From Streptomyces anulatus (lineage in GTDB: Bacteria > Actinomycetota > Actinomycetes > Streptomycetales > Streptomycetaceae), in assembly GCF_000721175.1 (NCBI RefSeq), contig NZ_JOEZ01000001.1:62001-126000 (forward strand): a stretch of 64,000 nt of DNA, in the 5' to 3' direction. Shown here in pieces: positions 54,501 through 62,769 of this stretch; position 1 is the first letter of the stretch; every line of letters starts with the position of its first letter. The notes under the pieces are model-generated. The model ran no database searches and had not been told where the DNA came from. It worked only from the letters and a program-made list of their open reading frames with translations. A program made the position numbers and the translations under genes.

Positions 54501-56630
54501 TACACCCGGGGCGTCCACGACGAGGACGCCACCGCGATCCTGGCCGCCCTGCTGCGCCTGCACGCGGGCGCCGGGCTGCTGCGCCACGAGCCCGCCGCGC
54601 GGGCGGCCGCCCAGCTGTTCTGGACGTACGGCACCGATGAGGCCCAGCGCACCTCCTGGACCAGGCGCGCGGCCTCCCTGGCCCGCGCCCGCGACACCTT
54701 CGGGCTGGCCCCGGCCATCGCGGTGCTCCAGGAGGAGTGGGCGGCGGCGATCGGCTCCCCGTCCCCGTCCGCGCCGGGTCACGCCGTCGCCGCGTACCTC
54801 TTCGAGGAACTGACCACCGGGCCCGCCGGGTTCGTCGTGGGCTCCTCGATCCGCGCGTTCCTGGAAGCCTTCCACCGGGCGGCGGGCCCCGACGCGTACG
54901 GGGACGACCTCGCCGCCCTCGGCGACGACCTGGCCGCCCGCCGGCAGCTCGTGGAGGGCTGGCTCGCCCCGTACGCCGATGCCACGGGGGCGGAGCTCGG
55001 CGACGGCGACCTGGCGGAGGCCGTGGCGGTCGAGCTCTGCCCGGAGCTGGAGCGGTACGCGTGCGACGCGCCGCTCACCGAGCGGCTGGAGGGCCTCCTC
55101 GGCGACCACCCGCGCCTCGCGGGCGGCGGGGCCCTCACCGTACGGATCGACGAACTCCTCGCCCGCACCGCCCGGTTCCGCGCGGACACCGTGCCCGGCT
55201 TCCGCGCCTACCAGCGGCTGCGCACCTCCCTGGTGACCGCCGAGCGCGGACGGCTGCGGCTGGACGACCACCGGCCGCGCGTGATGTCCGCGTTCGTCCG
55301 CAACCGGCTGCTGGACGAGGTGTACCTGCCGCTGATCGGCGACAGCCTGGCCAAGCAGCTCGGCACCGCCGACGCCGACCGGCGCACCGACTCGCAGGGC
55401 ATGCTGCTGCTCGTCTCACCGCCCGGCTACGGCAAGACGACTCTCATGGAGTACGTCGCGGACCGGCTCGGGATGGTCCTCGTCAAGATCAGCGGGCCGA
55501 ACCTGGGCCACGACGTGACCTCCCTCGACCCGGACCGGGCCCCGAGCGCCACCGCCCGGCAGGAGATCGAGAAGATCAACTTCGCCCTTGAGGCGGGCAA
55601 CAACACGCTCCTCTACCTCGACGACATCCAGCACACCTCGCCCGAGCTGCTCCAGAAGTTCATCCCGCTGTGCGACGCCACGCGCCGCATCGAGGGCGTG
55701 CGGGACGGCGAGCCGCGCAGCTACGACCTGCGGGGCAAGCGGTTCGCGGTGTGCATGGCGGGCAACCCGTACACCGAGTCCGGCAAGCGGTTCCGGATCC
55801 CCGACATGCTCGCCAACCGGGCCGACGTGTGGAACCTCGGCGAGGTCCTCAGCGGCCGGGACGACGTCTTCGCGCTGAGCTTCGTGGAGAACGCGCTGAC
55901 CGCCAACCCGGTCCTCGCCCCGCTGGCCGCCCGCTCACGGGACGACCTGGCGCTGCTGGTGCGGCTGGCGGGCGGGAGCGATCCGGCCGCACGGGCCGAG
56001 CACCTGGAACACCCCTACAGCGCAGCCGAGTTGGACCGTATCCTGGCCGTGCTGCGCCATCTGCTCACGGCCCGGGACACCGTGCTCGCGGTGAACGCGG
56101 CGTACATCGCCTCGGCCGCGCAGACGGACGCCACCCGCACCGAACCGCCGTTCCGGCTCCAGGGCTCCTACCGCAACATGAACAAGATCGCCGAGCGGAT
56201 CGTGCCCGTCATGAACGACGACGAGCTGTCCGCCGTCGTCGAGGACCACTACGCGGGCGAGGCCCAGACGCTCACCACCGGGGCCGAGGCCAACCTGCTG
56301 AAGCTGGCCGCCCTGCGCGGCACGCTCACCGCTGAGCAGGCCGAGCGGTGGGCGGCGATCACCGCCTCCTACGTCCGCACGCAGGCGCTCGGGGGGCCGG
56401 ACGGCGACACTTCCCCAAGCTCTCAGCTGCGTTCGAACAGGGGAGACCCCATCTCCCGGGCGGTGGCCGCGCTCGGACTGCTCGCGGACCGGATCGCGGC
56501 GGTGGAGACGGCGATCCAGCGGGCGGCGGACCCCGGGCACCTGCCGGCGGGGCCCCAAGGCCCTCAGGGGCCGGTCGACGACCGGGCCGTTCCCGGCCGC
56601 CATGCGAAGATCACAAACTCTCCGCACTGA
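51597..56630 (+). CDS. giant AAA ATPase, DNA-repair-ATPase/DUF3686 type
   Basis: 1677 residues. The N-terminal half (about 1-470) contains the beta-rich domain with FGSTALRLLATEQVRTERASVPRDLVAVGGKLLFG and HRYFRDARLLRLRRVNGKLLAVFRTG typical of proteins annotated DNA repair ATPase. A long coiled-coil middle (about 480-870) follows, then an AAA domain near the C-terminus with Walker A PPGYGKTT (about 1275-1282) and Walker B LLYLDDIQHT, and a MoxR-like core. Such proteins commonly follow YqiJ/YqiK genes. The true function is not known; a chaperone-like ATPase working on the flotillin scaffold is an inference. Confidence 0.8.
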   Translation: MDSDITATVTAPQGGEGDVDAGAYEVLRRRLSAQAGELVRRAEALNVRRTGEFGSTALRLLATEQVRTERASVPRDLVAVGGKLLFGFERGPGARGEAGVDDVLLVRDSEADGDAPGSDGTLLDDEGFRREFSSLHRYFRDARLLRLRRVNGKLLAVFRTGADAEDIRVLRWALGADGSPGAFLDAQGERDHVFPPSHDFEWTVAGREAHVPGRHPHIAVGKGGGLFVDTLGGTLTVKVTDDTESPDGIYEEPVDEPLQSLADADVEYAEAGPLVLLRVRPYKEDAWRHLVFNSLLATVQRLDGIGPACHRLPEDQGIIFPGGYYLTTGTAKTFDTAEELTEPVFEGAVRSPNGEDVLYAFRSRDGLRSLLLPYNLIRQEVATPLTGRGHALLDDGTLILLRDNPDGPARVHPLQRWQTPYVSDTYAAARPAGTGPLARTGNADLVRGISDCLALAHGVRDMTPTTAVYGRLAADCARAQDRYHWLSDPELGALDEPLRELRATAQQVLAEFTAVQDLTRRAADALEETAGRITALVRRVRGEVPGSASVWVERLTELRQAHGHLATVGEMRYADAERIAELSARTEDDIASAAQRAVSFLARQDAFDGYHEDIAGLVADAGALETVRDASAVTDRLAAMTEGLATVTDVVAGLEIGDATVRTSILERIAEVLGGANRARATLEARRRELLSKEGRAEFAAEFALLGQAVTGALAAAASPEACDDQLARLLLQLENLESRFAEFDDFLAELAERRTEVYEAFSARKQTLQDERARRAERLAGSADRVLDTIARRLTSLEDLDAVHTYFASDPMVAKVRRTADELRELGDPVRAEELDGRLKAARQEAGRALRDRTELYADGGSVIKLGRHRFAVNTQPFDLTLVPAGESLAFALTGTDYRAPVTDPAFTAARPYWEQLLPSENASVYRAEHLAARLLDEHGASRLASLADTELTALVRESAAEAYDEGYTRGVHDEDATAILAALLRLHAGAGLLRHEPAARAAAQLFWTYGTDEAQRTSWTRRAASLARARDTFGLAPAIAVLQEEWAAAIGSPSPSAPGHAVAAYLFEELTTGPAGFVVGSSIRAFLEAFHRAAGPDAYGDDLAALGDDLAARRQLVEGWLAPYADATGAELGDGDLAEAVAVELCPELERYACDAPLTERLEGLLGDHPRLAGGGALTVRIDELLARTARFRADTVPGFRAYQRLRTSLVTAERGRLRLDDHRPRVMSAFVRNRLLDEVYLPLIGDSLAKQLGTADADRRTDSQGMLLLVSPPGYGKTTLMEYVADRLGMVLVKISGPNLGHDVTSLDPDRAPSATARQEIEKINFALEAGNNTLLYLDDIQHTSPELLQKFIPLCDATRRIEGVRDGEPRSYDLRGKRFAVCMAGNPYTESGKRFRIPDMLANRADVWNLGEVLSGRDDVFALSFVENALTANPVLAPLAARSRDDLALLVRLAGGSDPAARAEHLEHPYSAAELDRILAVLRHLLTARDTVLAVNAAYIASAAQTDATRTEPPFRLQGSYRNMNKIAERIVPVMNDDELSAVVEDHYAGEAQTLTTGAEANLLKLAALRGTLTAEQAERWAAITASYVRTQALGGPDGDTSPSSQLRSNRGDPISRAVAALGLLADRIAAVETAIQRAADPGHLPAGPQGPQGPVDDRAVPGRHAKITNSPH

Positions 56631-56660
56631 TCGGGAAGACCGAGCCGGAAGGATCACGGC

Positions 56661-58679
56661 ATGCTGGGTTTCGTGCCCCCACTTCCTCAGCAACCGGGAC
56701 GCCCACCGTCCACCGGCCACATGATCGTCTGCGGCGACGACGCCCTGGCGCGCCGTCTCGCCGTGGAGCTGCGCTACGTCTACGGGGAGCGGGTCACCCT
56801 GCTCCTGCCCCCGGGCCGGGACGCGAACGGTCCCGAGACGCCGCTGACCCAACGGGGGCGGGCAGCAGCCCTGTTCGGCCGGATGTCGGCGGCGATGAAC
56901 CGCGCGGGCAACGGCGGTGGGACCACCGGCGGCGGGCCGGCCGGCGGCAGCGGCGACACCAACGCCGGGGTCGAGGCCGTCCGCATCATGGAGGCGCCCG
57001 AGCCCTCCGACGACGTACTGGAGGAGGCGGGCGTCGACCGGGCCGCCGCCCTCGCGCTCGTCTACGACGACGACGAGCGCAACATCCGCGCCGCTCTGAC
57101 CGCCCGACGCCTCAACCCCCGTCTGCGGCTGGTGATCCGGCTCTACAACCGCAAGCTCGGGCTCCACCTGGAGGAGCTGCTCGACCAGGCGGCGGCCGTC
57201 GCCATGCCCGGCATCGACCCGGCGCTGCTGGACGCCTCCACCACCGTCCTGTCCGACGCCGACACCGCCGCCCCGGCCCTCGCCGCCACCGCCCTGACCG
57301 GCAGCAGCAAGATCATCCAGGCCGAGGGCCTGCTCCTGCGCGCGGCCGAACGCCCCCCGCCCCGCCCCGGCGAGACGGCCGACCCCGGCCTGTGCACCCT
57401 CGCCCTGCTCTCCTCCACCACCAACGACCCGGCGGGCGCGGAGGGTTCGGACAGCAGCGGCGACGAGGCCCCGCAACTGCTGCCCGACGAGAGCGCCGTC
57501 GCCGCCGCGGCCGGCCGGGGCACGGTGGTCCTCGAAGCGGTCAGCCGGGCCGACCCGGACCGTCCGGCCACCCGCATGGGCGGCAGGGGCGCCCCGCTCT
57601 CCCAGGTCTTCTCCCGCAGGCTTCGCTGGTCGGCCCTCGGCTTCGCGGTCGCCGCGCTCGCCCTGGTGATCGCCTCGCTCCTGACCACCGAGGACACCGC
57701 GGTCCACTCCACCTACCTGACCCTGCTCGACCTGCTGGGCATGAACGACCCGGCGGAGGGCGCACCGCCGGCCCGGCAGATCATCCAGCTCCTCTCCGGC
57801 ATCGCCGGGCTGCTCCTGCTCCCGCTGCTGCTCGCCGCCGTCCTGGAGGCGTTCGGCACCCTGCGCACCGCGTCCTCGCTGCGCCGCCCGCCGCGCGGCC
57901 TGTCGGGGCACGTGGTGCTGCTGGGGCTCGGCAAGATCGGTACGCGCGTCCTCGTACGGCTCCGCGAGCTCGACATCCCGGTGGTCGTCGTCGAGGAGGA
58001 CCCCGAGGCGCGCGGCATCCCGCTGGCCCGCTCGATGCACGTGCCGACCGTCATCGGCGACGTCACCCAGGAAGGCGTCCTCGAAGCGGCCAAGATCCGC
58101 CGCGCCCGCGCCCTCCTGGCGCTCACCAGCATCGACACCACGAACCTTGAAGCCACGCTGTACGCCCGCTCGGTGAAGCCGGACCTGAGGGTGGCACTGC
58201 GGCTGTTCGACGACGAGTTCGCCACCGCCGTCTACCGCACTCTGCGCACCGCGCACCCCGGGGCCCTGACCCGCTCCCGCTCGGTCTCCCACCTGGCCGC
58301 GCCGGCCTTCGCGGGCGCCATGATGGGCCGCCAGATCCTCGGCGCGATCCCGGTCGAGCGCAAGGTCATGCTCTTCGCGGCCCTGGAGGTCGCGGGGCAC
58401 CCGCAGTTGGAGGGCCGCACGGTCGAGCACGCGTTCCGGGCGGGCGCCTGGCGGGTCCTGGCCATCGACGCCACCCCGCCGGCCGACCGCACCCCGGACC
58501 TCGCCGCGATCCCGCCGTACGACCCGCAGGGCGGCGCGACGCCGCCGCCCTCGGGCCTGGTCTGGGACCTGCACCCCGGCTACGTCCTGCGCGCCCAGGA
58601 CCGGGTGGTGATCGCCGCCACCCGGCGGGGGCTCGCGGAGCTGCTGCGGCGGCAGCGGTCGGTGGTGCCGAGGCGGTAG
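56661..58679 (+). CDS. NAD(P)-binding TrkA_N membrane protein (RCK-type, K+ channel-like)
   Basis: 672 residues. Two Rossmann segments, HMIVCGDDALARRLAVELRYVYGERVTLLLPPG at the N-terminus and HVVLLGLGKIGTRVLVRLRELDIPVVVVEEDPEARG near 415-450, flank two hydrophobic stretches (LGFAVAALALVIASLLTTEDT, LLSGIAGLLLLPLLLAAVLEAFG) that form a pore-like hairpin. It resembles single-chain K+ channel/RCK proteins. It follows the giant ATPase by 30 bases, so it is probably in the same operon and adds ion control to the flotillin module. Stop TAG 58677-58679. Confidence 0.82.
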   Translation: MLGFVPPLPQQPGRPPSTGHMIVCGDDALARRLAVELRYVYGERVTLLLPPGRDANGPETPLTQRGRAAALFGRMSAAMNRAGNGGGTTGGGPAGGSGDTNAGVEAVRIMEAPEPSDDVLEEAGVDRAAALALVYDDDERNIRAALTARRLNPRLRLVIRLYNRKLGLHLEELLDQAAAVAMPGIDPALLDASTTVLSDADTAAPALAATALTGSSKIIQAEGLLLRAAERPPPRPGETADPGLCTLALLSSTTNDPAGAEGSDSSGDEAPQLLPDESAVAAAAGRGTVVLEAVSRADPDRPATRMGGRGAPLSQVFSRRLRWSALGFAVAALALVIASLLTTEDTAVHSTYLTLLDLLGMNDPAEGAPPARQIIQLLSGIAGLLLLPLLLAAVLEAFGTLRTASSLRRPPRGLSGHVVLLGLGKIGTRVLVRLRELDIPVVVVEEDPEARGIPLARSMHVPTVIGDVTQEGVLEAAKIRRARALLALTSIDTTNLEATLYARSVKPDLRVALRLFDDEFATAVYRTLRTAHPGALTRSRSVSHLAAPAFAGAMMGRQILGAIPVERKVMLFAALEVAGHPQLEGRTVEHAFRAGAWRVLAIDATPPADRTPDLAAIPPYDPQGGATPPPSGLVWDLHPGYVLRAQDRVVIAATRRGLAELLRRQRSVVPRR

Positions 58680-58728
58680 AGGGCGGCGGCTGCGTGGCCG
58701 CCGTTCCGGTTCCGGCGTGCGCGGCCGG

Positions 58729-59808
58729 CTACCGGAACGCGCCCATCGCCTCCCGCACCTCGTCGAGCGTGGCCGCCGCCAGGGCGTTCGCCCGCTCGTT
58801 GCCCGCGCGGAGCACCGACCGCACGTACGGCAGGTCCCTCGCGTACTCGGCCCGCCGGGCCCGGAAGGGGGCCAGGTGGCTGTTGACCGCGTCGGTCACC
58901 GTCCGCTTGAGAGCGGCGGCTCCGCCGTCGCCGATCTCCGCCGCGACCTCGTGCGGGTCCCGCTCCAGGCAGAGGGCGGCCAGCAGCACCAGGGAGGAGA
59001 CGTTGGGGCGGGCGTCGGGGTCATAGGTGATGTGCCGGTCGGCGTCCGTGGTCGCGCCCTTGATGAGGCGGGCCGTCTCGTCGGCGGTGGCGCCGAGCGG
59101 GACGGAGTTGGCCCGGCTCTTGCTCATCTTCGTGCCGTCCGTGCCGAGCAGCAGGGGCGCGGCGGAGAGCAGGATGTCCGGTTCCGGGAAGACGTCGCCG
59201 TACCGCTCGTTGAAGCGGCGGGCGATCGTCCGGGTCACTTCCAGGTGAGGCACCTGGTCCCGGCCGACCGGGACCAGGTTGCCCTTGCAGGACAGGATGT
59301 CGGCGGCCTGGTGCACCGGATAGGTGAGCATCAGCCCGCTGACCGTCGACTGCCGGGAGTGCGCGATCTCGTCCTTGACCGTGGGGTTGCGGTTCAGCTC
59401 CGCGACGGAGACGAGGCTGAGGAAGGGCAGCATGAGCTGGTTGAGCGCGGGGACGGCGCTGTGGCAGAAGACGGTGGACCGGGCGGGGTCGATGCCGAGG
59501 GCCAGGTAGTCCAGGAGCAGCCCGTCGGTGTACTCCCCCAGGCGCTCCGCGGTGTCGCGGTCGGTGATGACCTGGTAGTCGGGGATGAGGACGATGACGT
59601 CCACGCCGAGGTTCTGGAGGCGGACCCGGTTGCGCAGGGAGCCGAAGTAGTGGCCGAGGTGAAGGGCGCCGGTGGGGCGGTCCCCGGTGAGGACCCGGAA
59701 GCTGCCGGGGTCCTGGGCGATGCGGCGCTCCAGCTCAGCGCTGCGGAGCTCGGCGGGGGTGACCGAGGCGGGTGCTGTGCCGGGGGCGGCGGGTGCGGTG
59801 CTGGTCAT
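58729..59808 (-). CDS. trpS: tryptophanyl-tRNA synthetase, auxiliary type under Trp attenuation
   Basis: 359 residues of the class I TrpRS fold, charging tRNA-Trp. Signatures are the HIGH-like ALHLGHYFGSLRNRV, DYQVITDRDT, and KMSKS region LLGTDGTKMSKSRANSV. ATG 59808 has GAGGAG upstream. The leader (59808-60016) encodes a 13-residue peptide with tandem Trp codons and a terminator, so expression should rise when charged tRNA-Trp is low. This matches the indolmycin-resistant auxiliary TrpRS1 of S. coelicolor reported to be attenuation-controlled; resistance here is inference. It converges on the TrkA_N gene. Confidence 0.93.
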   Translation of the reverse strand: MTSTAPAAPGTAPASVTPAELRSAELERRIAQDPGSFRVLTGDRPTGALHLGHYFGSLRNRVRLQNLGVDVIVLIPDYQVITDRDTAERLGEYTDGLLLDYLALGIDPARSTVFCHSAVPALNQLMLPFLSLVSVAELNRNPTVKDEIAHSRQSTVSGLMLTYPVHQAADILSCKGNLVPVGRDQVPHLEVTRTIARRFNERYGDVFPEPDILLSAAPLLLGTDGTKMSKSRANSVPLGATADETARLIKGATTDADRHITYDPDARPNVSSLVLLAALCLERDPHEVAAEIGDGGAAALKRTVTDAVNSHLAPFRARRAEYARDLPYVRSVLRAGNERANALAAATLDEVREAMGAFR

Positions 59809-59918
59809 GGGGTCTGGTGTCTCCTCGCGTGGTGGATGCGTGGAGGACGGCCCCGCCGGTGCGCCGCTGCGCTTCGTCTCCGTGTCCGCGCCGTACGAGG
59901 GTGTCGTACAAGGGCAGC

Positions 59919-59950
59919 GAAAAGGGCCGTCCATGTCGAACGGCCCTGGT
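59919..59950 (-). terminator. attenuator terminator in the trpS leader
   Basis: On the minus strand AGGGCCGT (59947-59940) pairs with ACGGCCCT (59930-59923), followed by TTTT. An alternative pairing of GGCCGTTC (59945-59938) with GAGCGGCC (59974-59967) excludes this hairpin. The regulated terminator acts in the trpS leader. Confidence 0.8.
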
Positions 59951-59966
59951 TCCGTGCAGATGCTGT

Positions 59967-59986
59967 GGCCGCTCCTATGAGGAGCG
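59967..59986 (-). promoter_or_regulatory. leader hairpin (segments 1 and 2) of the trpS attenuator
   Basis: CGCTCCT and AGGAGCG (59970-59976 and 59980-59986) make a 7-bp stem with a 3-base loop. It covers the end of the leader peptide coding sequence just after the Trp codons. A ribosome stalled on the Trp codons would block segment 1 and free segment 2 to pair with the terminator arm. Confidence 0.75.
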
Positions 59987-60016
59987 CCACCAGTTTCGGC
60001 ACGGGACGGAGGTCAT
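59975..60016 (-). CDS. trp-type leader peptide of the trpS attenuator
   Basis: ATG at 60016 opens a 13-codon frame MTSVPCRNWWRSS ending with TAG at 59975-59977. Two adjacent TGG codons sit at positions 9-10. A possible -10 TACACT (60028-60023) lies six bases upstream of the ATG, so the mRNA may be leaderless. The peptide measures the charging of tRNA-Trp. A protein product of this size is not expected to have another function. Confidence 0.8.
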   Translation of the reverse strand: MTSVPCRNWWRSS

Positions 60017-60061
60017 GGCGTAAGTGTACCGGCCACGGGCCCGGCGCGGAGGCGGTCCGCG

Positions 60062-60202
60062 CTACTTCGGCGCGTGTCCGCCCACGGAGAAGAGAAGCCA
60101 GATGAAGCCGGCGAACAGGTGCGTCGCGAAGACATAGACGAAAACGCGCAGGAACACTCCGCGCGCTTTCCACTCCTCGCTGTTGCTCTTCAGCTCGCTC
60201 AC
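60062..60202 (-). CDS. DUF6126-like small membrane protein
   Basis: 46 residues starting at GTG: MSELKSNSEEWKARGVFLRVF followed by one hydrophobic helix with the THLFAGFIWLLFSVGGH ending. The pattern (short charged N-terminus, VYVFATHLFAGF, GGH tail) matches the DUF6126 family as I recall it. Such proteins are of unknown function. A GAAAGG site lies upstream of the GTG. It lies just upstream of the trpS leader, on the same strand. Confidence 0.7.
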   Translation of the reverse strand: MSELKSNSEEWKARGVFLRVFVYVFATHLFAGFIWLLFSVGGHAPK

Positions 60203-60310
60203 CTTTCCAGAGTACGCGCGCCGTGAGGGGCCCGGTCGCATGGAACGCGCCCCGCAGGAGCCGTCCCGGCCGCGCGGAATAGGACGGAGGGGGGTCCCGT
60301 TGTAGGGTGT

Positions 60311-60328
60311 AGTTCAACGTTCAACCAA
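60311..60328 (+). promoter_or_regulatory. tandem GTTCAAC motif upstream of the LLM oxidoreductase gene
   Basis: GTTCAACGTTCAAC (two head-to-tail 7-mers) is the only AT-rich patch in the 176-base gap before 60379. It is a plausible operator for a MarR-like regulator or a promoter element; no regulator gene is adjacent. Confidence 0.4.
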
Positions 60329-60378
60329 ATCGGTCAGGGTCTCCGGATCCCCTGCCGGGACTCAGGAAGGCGAACGTC

Positions 60379-61470
60379 ATGCAGTTCGGGATCTTCACCG
60401 TCGGGGACGTCACGACCGACCCGGTCACCGGCCGGACCCCCACCGAGAACGAGCGGATCAAGGCGACCCTGGCCATCGCCCAGAAGGCCGAGGAGGTCGG
60501 CCTGGACGTCTTCGCGACCGGCGAGCACCACAACCCGCCGTTCGTCCCGTCCTCCCCGACGACGACCCTCGGCTACATCGCCGCCCGCACCGAGAACCTG
60601 ATCCTGTCCACCTCCACCACGCTGATCACCACCAACGACCCGGTGAAGATCGCCGAGGACTACGCCACGCTCCAGCACCTCGCGGACGGCCGCGTCGACC
60701 TGATGATGGGCCGGGGCAACACCGGGCCGGTCTACCCGTGGTTCGGCAAGGACATCCGCCAGGGCATCCCGATGGCCATCGAGAACTACGCCCTGCTGCA
60801 CAAGCTGTGGCGCGAGGACGTCGTGGACTGGGAGGGCAAGTTCCGTACGCCGCTCCAGTCCTTCACCGCCACCCCGCGCCCGCTGGACGGTGTCCCGCCG
60901 TTCGTCTGGCACGGCTCCATCCGCTCCCCCGAGATCGCCGAGCAGGCCGCGTACTACGGCGACGGCTTCTTCCACAACAACATCTTCTGGCCCATGGAGC
61001 ACACGGAGAAGATGGTCGCCCTCTACCGGCGCCGCTACGCCCACTACGGGCACGGCACCGCCGAACAGGCCATCGTCGGACTCGGCGGCCAGGTGTTCAT
61101 GCGCAAGAACTCGCAGGACGCGGTACGGGAGTTCCGCCCGTACTTCGACAGCGCGCCGGTCTACGGCCACGGCCCGTCCCTGGAGGACTTCACCCGTGAG
61201 ACCCCGCTGACGGTGGGCTCCCCGCAGGAGGTCATCGAGCGGACGCTGACGTTCCGGGACGGGGTCGGCGACTACCAGCGCCAGCTGTTCCTGATGGACC
61301 ACGCGGGGCTCCCGCTGAAGACGGTCCTGGAGCAGCTCGACATCCTCGGCGAGGAGGTCGTACCGGTGCTGCGCAAGGAGTTCGCCAACCTGCGGCCGGC
61401 CGGAGTGCCGGAATCCGCACCCGTCCACCCGGCGGTCGCCGCCGCCCGGGCCTCCGGAAAGGATGCCTGA
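60379..61470 (+). CDS. LLM-class flavin-dependent oxidoreductase (CE1758 type)
   Basis: 363 residues with the luciferase-like monooxygenase barrel: MQFGIFTVGDVTTDPVTGRTPTENERIKATLAIAQKAEEVGLDVFATGEHHNPPFVPSSPTTTL at the N-terminus, then GRVDLMMGRGNTGPVYPWFG. It needs reduced flavin, supplied probably by the FMN reductase encoded five bases downstream. Substrate unknown. The ATG is preceded by AGGAAGG. Confidence 0.9.
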   Translation: MQFGIFTVGDVTTDPVTGRTPTENERIKATLAIAQKAEEVGLDVFATGEHHNPPFVPSSPTTTLGYIAARTENLILSTSTTLITTNDPVKIAEDYATLQHLADGRVDLMMGRGNTGPVYPWFGKDIRQGIPMAIENYALLHKLWREDVVDWEGKFRTPLQSFTATPRPLDGVPPFVWHGSIRSPEIAEQAAYYGDGFFHNNIFWPMEHTEKMVALYRRRYAHYGHGTAEQAIVGLGGQVFMRKNSQDAVREFRPYFDSAPVYGHGPSLEDFTRETPLTVGSPQEVIERTLTFRDGVGDYQRQLFLMDHAGLPLKTVLEQLDILGEEVVPVLRKEFANLRPAGVPESAPVHPAVAAARASGKDA

Positions 61471-61475
61471 CCCCG

Positions 61476-62135
61476 ATGTTCGCCACCACGCCCCTGCGCG
61501 TCGTCGCCGTCTCGGCCGGGCTCGGCCAGCCGTCCTCCACCCGGCTGCTGGCCGACCGGCTGGCCGCCGCCGCGCGCGAACGGCTCGCGGCCGAGCAGGA
61601 CCGGAACATCGAGGTCCAGGTCGTCGAGCTCCGTGATCTCGCCGTGGACATCGCCCACCACCTGCTCAGCGGCTTCCCCTCCGCCACGCTGCGGGAAGCG
61701 ATCGACGCGGTGACGGAGGCCGACGGGCTGATCGCCGTGACGCCGGTGTTCACCGCCTCGTACAGCGGTCTGTTCAAGTCGTTCTTCGACCTGATCGACA
61801 ACACCGCGCTGACCGGCAAGCCCGTCGTGATCGCCGCGACGGGCGGTACGGCCCGGCACTCGCTGGTCCTGGAGCACGCGCTACGCCCGCTCTTCGCCTA
61901 CCTGCGGGCCGTCACCGTGCCCACCTCCGTCTACGCGGCGTCGGAGGACTGGGGCTCCCCGGGCGACGAGTACACCGAGGGCCTGCCGTCCCGGATCCGG
62001 CGCGCCGGCGGCGAGCTGGCCTCCGCGGTCCTGGGCCGTACGGTCTCCGGGGCCTCGCGGACGCCGGGCCTTGACGACGGGGAGGACGCGGTCGTCCCCT
62101 TCGAGCAGCAGCTCGCGGACCTGCGGCTGGACTGA
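61476..62135 (+). CDS. NADPH-dependent FMN reductase (CE1759 type)
   Basis: 219 residues, flavodoxin-like. The N-terminal RVVAVSAGLGQPSSTRLLADRLAAA is the phosphate-binding loop and TPVFTASYSGLFKSFFDLIDNTALTGKPVVIAATGG the flavin-binding core. It provides reduced FMN to the LLM oxidoreductase just upstream; the two form a standard two-component pair. Confidence 0.92.
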   Translation: MFATTPLRVVAVSAGLGQPSSTRLLADRLAAAARERLAAEQDRNIEVQVVELRDLAVDIAHHLLSGFPSATLREAIDAVTEADGLIAVTPVFTASYSGLFKSFFDLIDNTALTGKPVVIAATGGTARHSLVLEHALRPLFAYLRAVTVPTSVYAASEDWGSPGDEYTEGLPSRIRRAGGELASAVLGRTVSGASRTPGLDDGEDAVVPFEQQLADLRLD

Positions 62136-62264
62136 GGCCGTGCGGGCGGCCCATGAGCGGGTCACCCGGCCCGCCCACATTGCCGGTTGTGATTACAGTG
62201 AGATCGGACGCTTTACCGGGCTGTGCCCGGTCGTACCGAGCTTCACCGAGCTGGAGGCACATAC

Positions 62265-62687
62265 ATGGGCAGGATCGTTGTGGGCGTCGACGGATCCGAC
62301 TCCTCGATCAAGGCACTGCACTGGGCCGTGCGGCAGGCCGAGCTGACCGGCGCCACGGTGGAGGCCGTGAACAGCTGGGAGTACCCTCCCACCAGCTGGG
62401 CGTCGATGATGCCGGGCATGCCGGAGGACTTCGACCCGCAGGCCATGGCCACCGTCGCCCTCACCGAGGCGCTGGAGGAGGCCCTCGGCGCCGCGGGAGC
62501 CGCCGCCGTCAGCAAGATCGTGGTCATCGGCAATCCGGCCCAGGCCCTGCTGGACCGCGCCCAGGGCGCCGACCTGCTCGTCGTGGGGGCCCGCGGCCAC
62601 ACCGGCTTCAAGGCCACCCTGCTCGGTTCGGTCAGCCTCCACGTCACCCAGCACGCGCCGTGCCCGGTGACGGTCGTCCGCAACTGA
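62265..62687 (+). CDS. universal stress protein (UspA family)
   Basis: 140 residues with IVVGVDGSDSSIKALHWAVRQAELTGATVEAVNSWEYP at the start and the ATP-binding signature VVGARGHTGFKATLLGSVSLHVTQHAPCPVTVVR at the end (G-2x-G-9x-G-S). Such proteins bind ATP and help survival under starvation or hypoxia. ATG 62265 follows CTGGAGGC. Confidence 0.93.
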   Translation: MGRIVVGVDGSDSSIKALHWAVRQAELTGATVEAVNSWEYPPTSWASMMPGMPEDFDPQAMATVALTEALEEALGAAGAAAVSKIVVIGNPAQALLDRAQGADLLVVGARGHTGFKATLLGSVSLHVTQHAPCPVTVVRN

Positions 62688-62710
62688 CAACCCCACCTGC
62701 AGCCCCACCC

Positions 62711-62744
62711 ACAACGGCCCCGCGGAGGAACGAGGGGCCGTTGT
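62711..62744 (+). terminator. intrinsic terminator after the universal stress gene
   Basis: ACAACGGCCCC (62711-62721) and GGGGCCGTTGT (62734-62744) form a perfect 11-bp stem with a 12-base loop. Confidence 0.85.
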
Positions 62745-62769
62745 CAGTGGGTGCTCCTATCGTGTGGTC

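Noticed and set aside
59805..60317. A 170-residue minus-strand frame across the trpS leader
   Set aside because: It is Arg/Pro-rich and overlaps the attenuator, the leader peptide and the DUF6126 gene in other frames.
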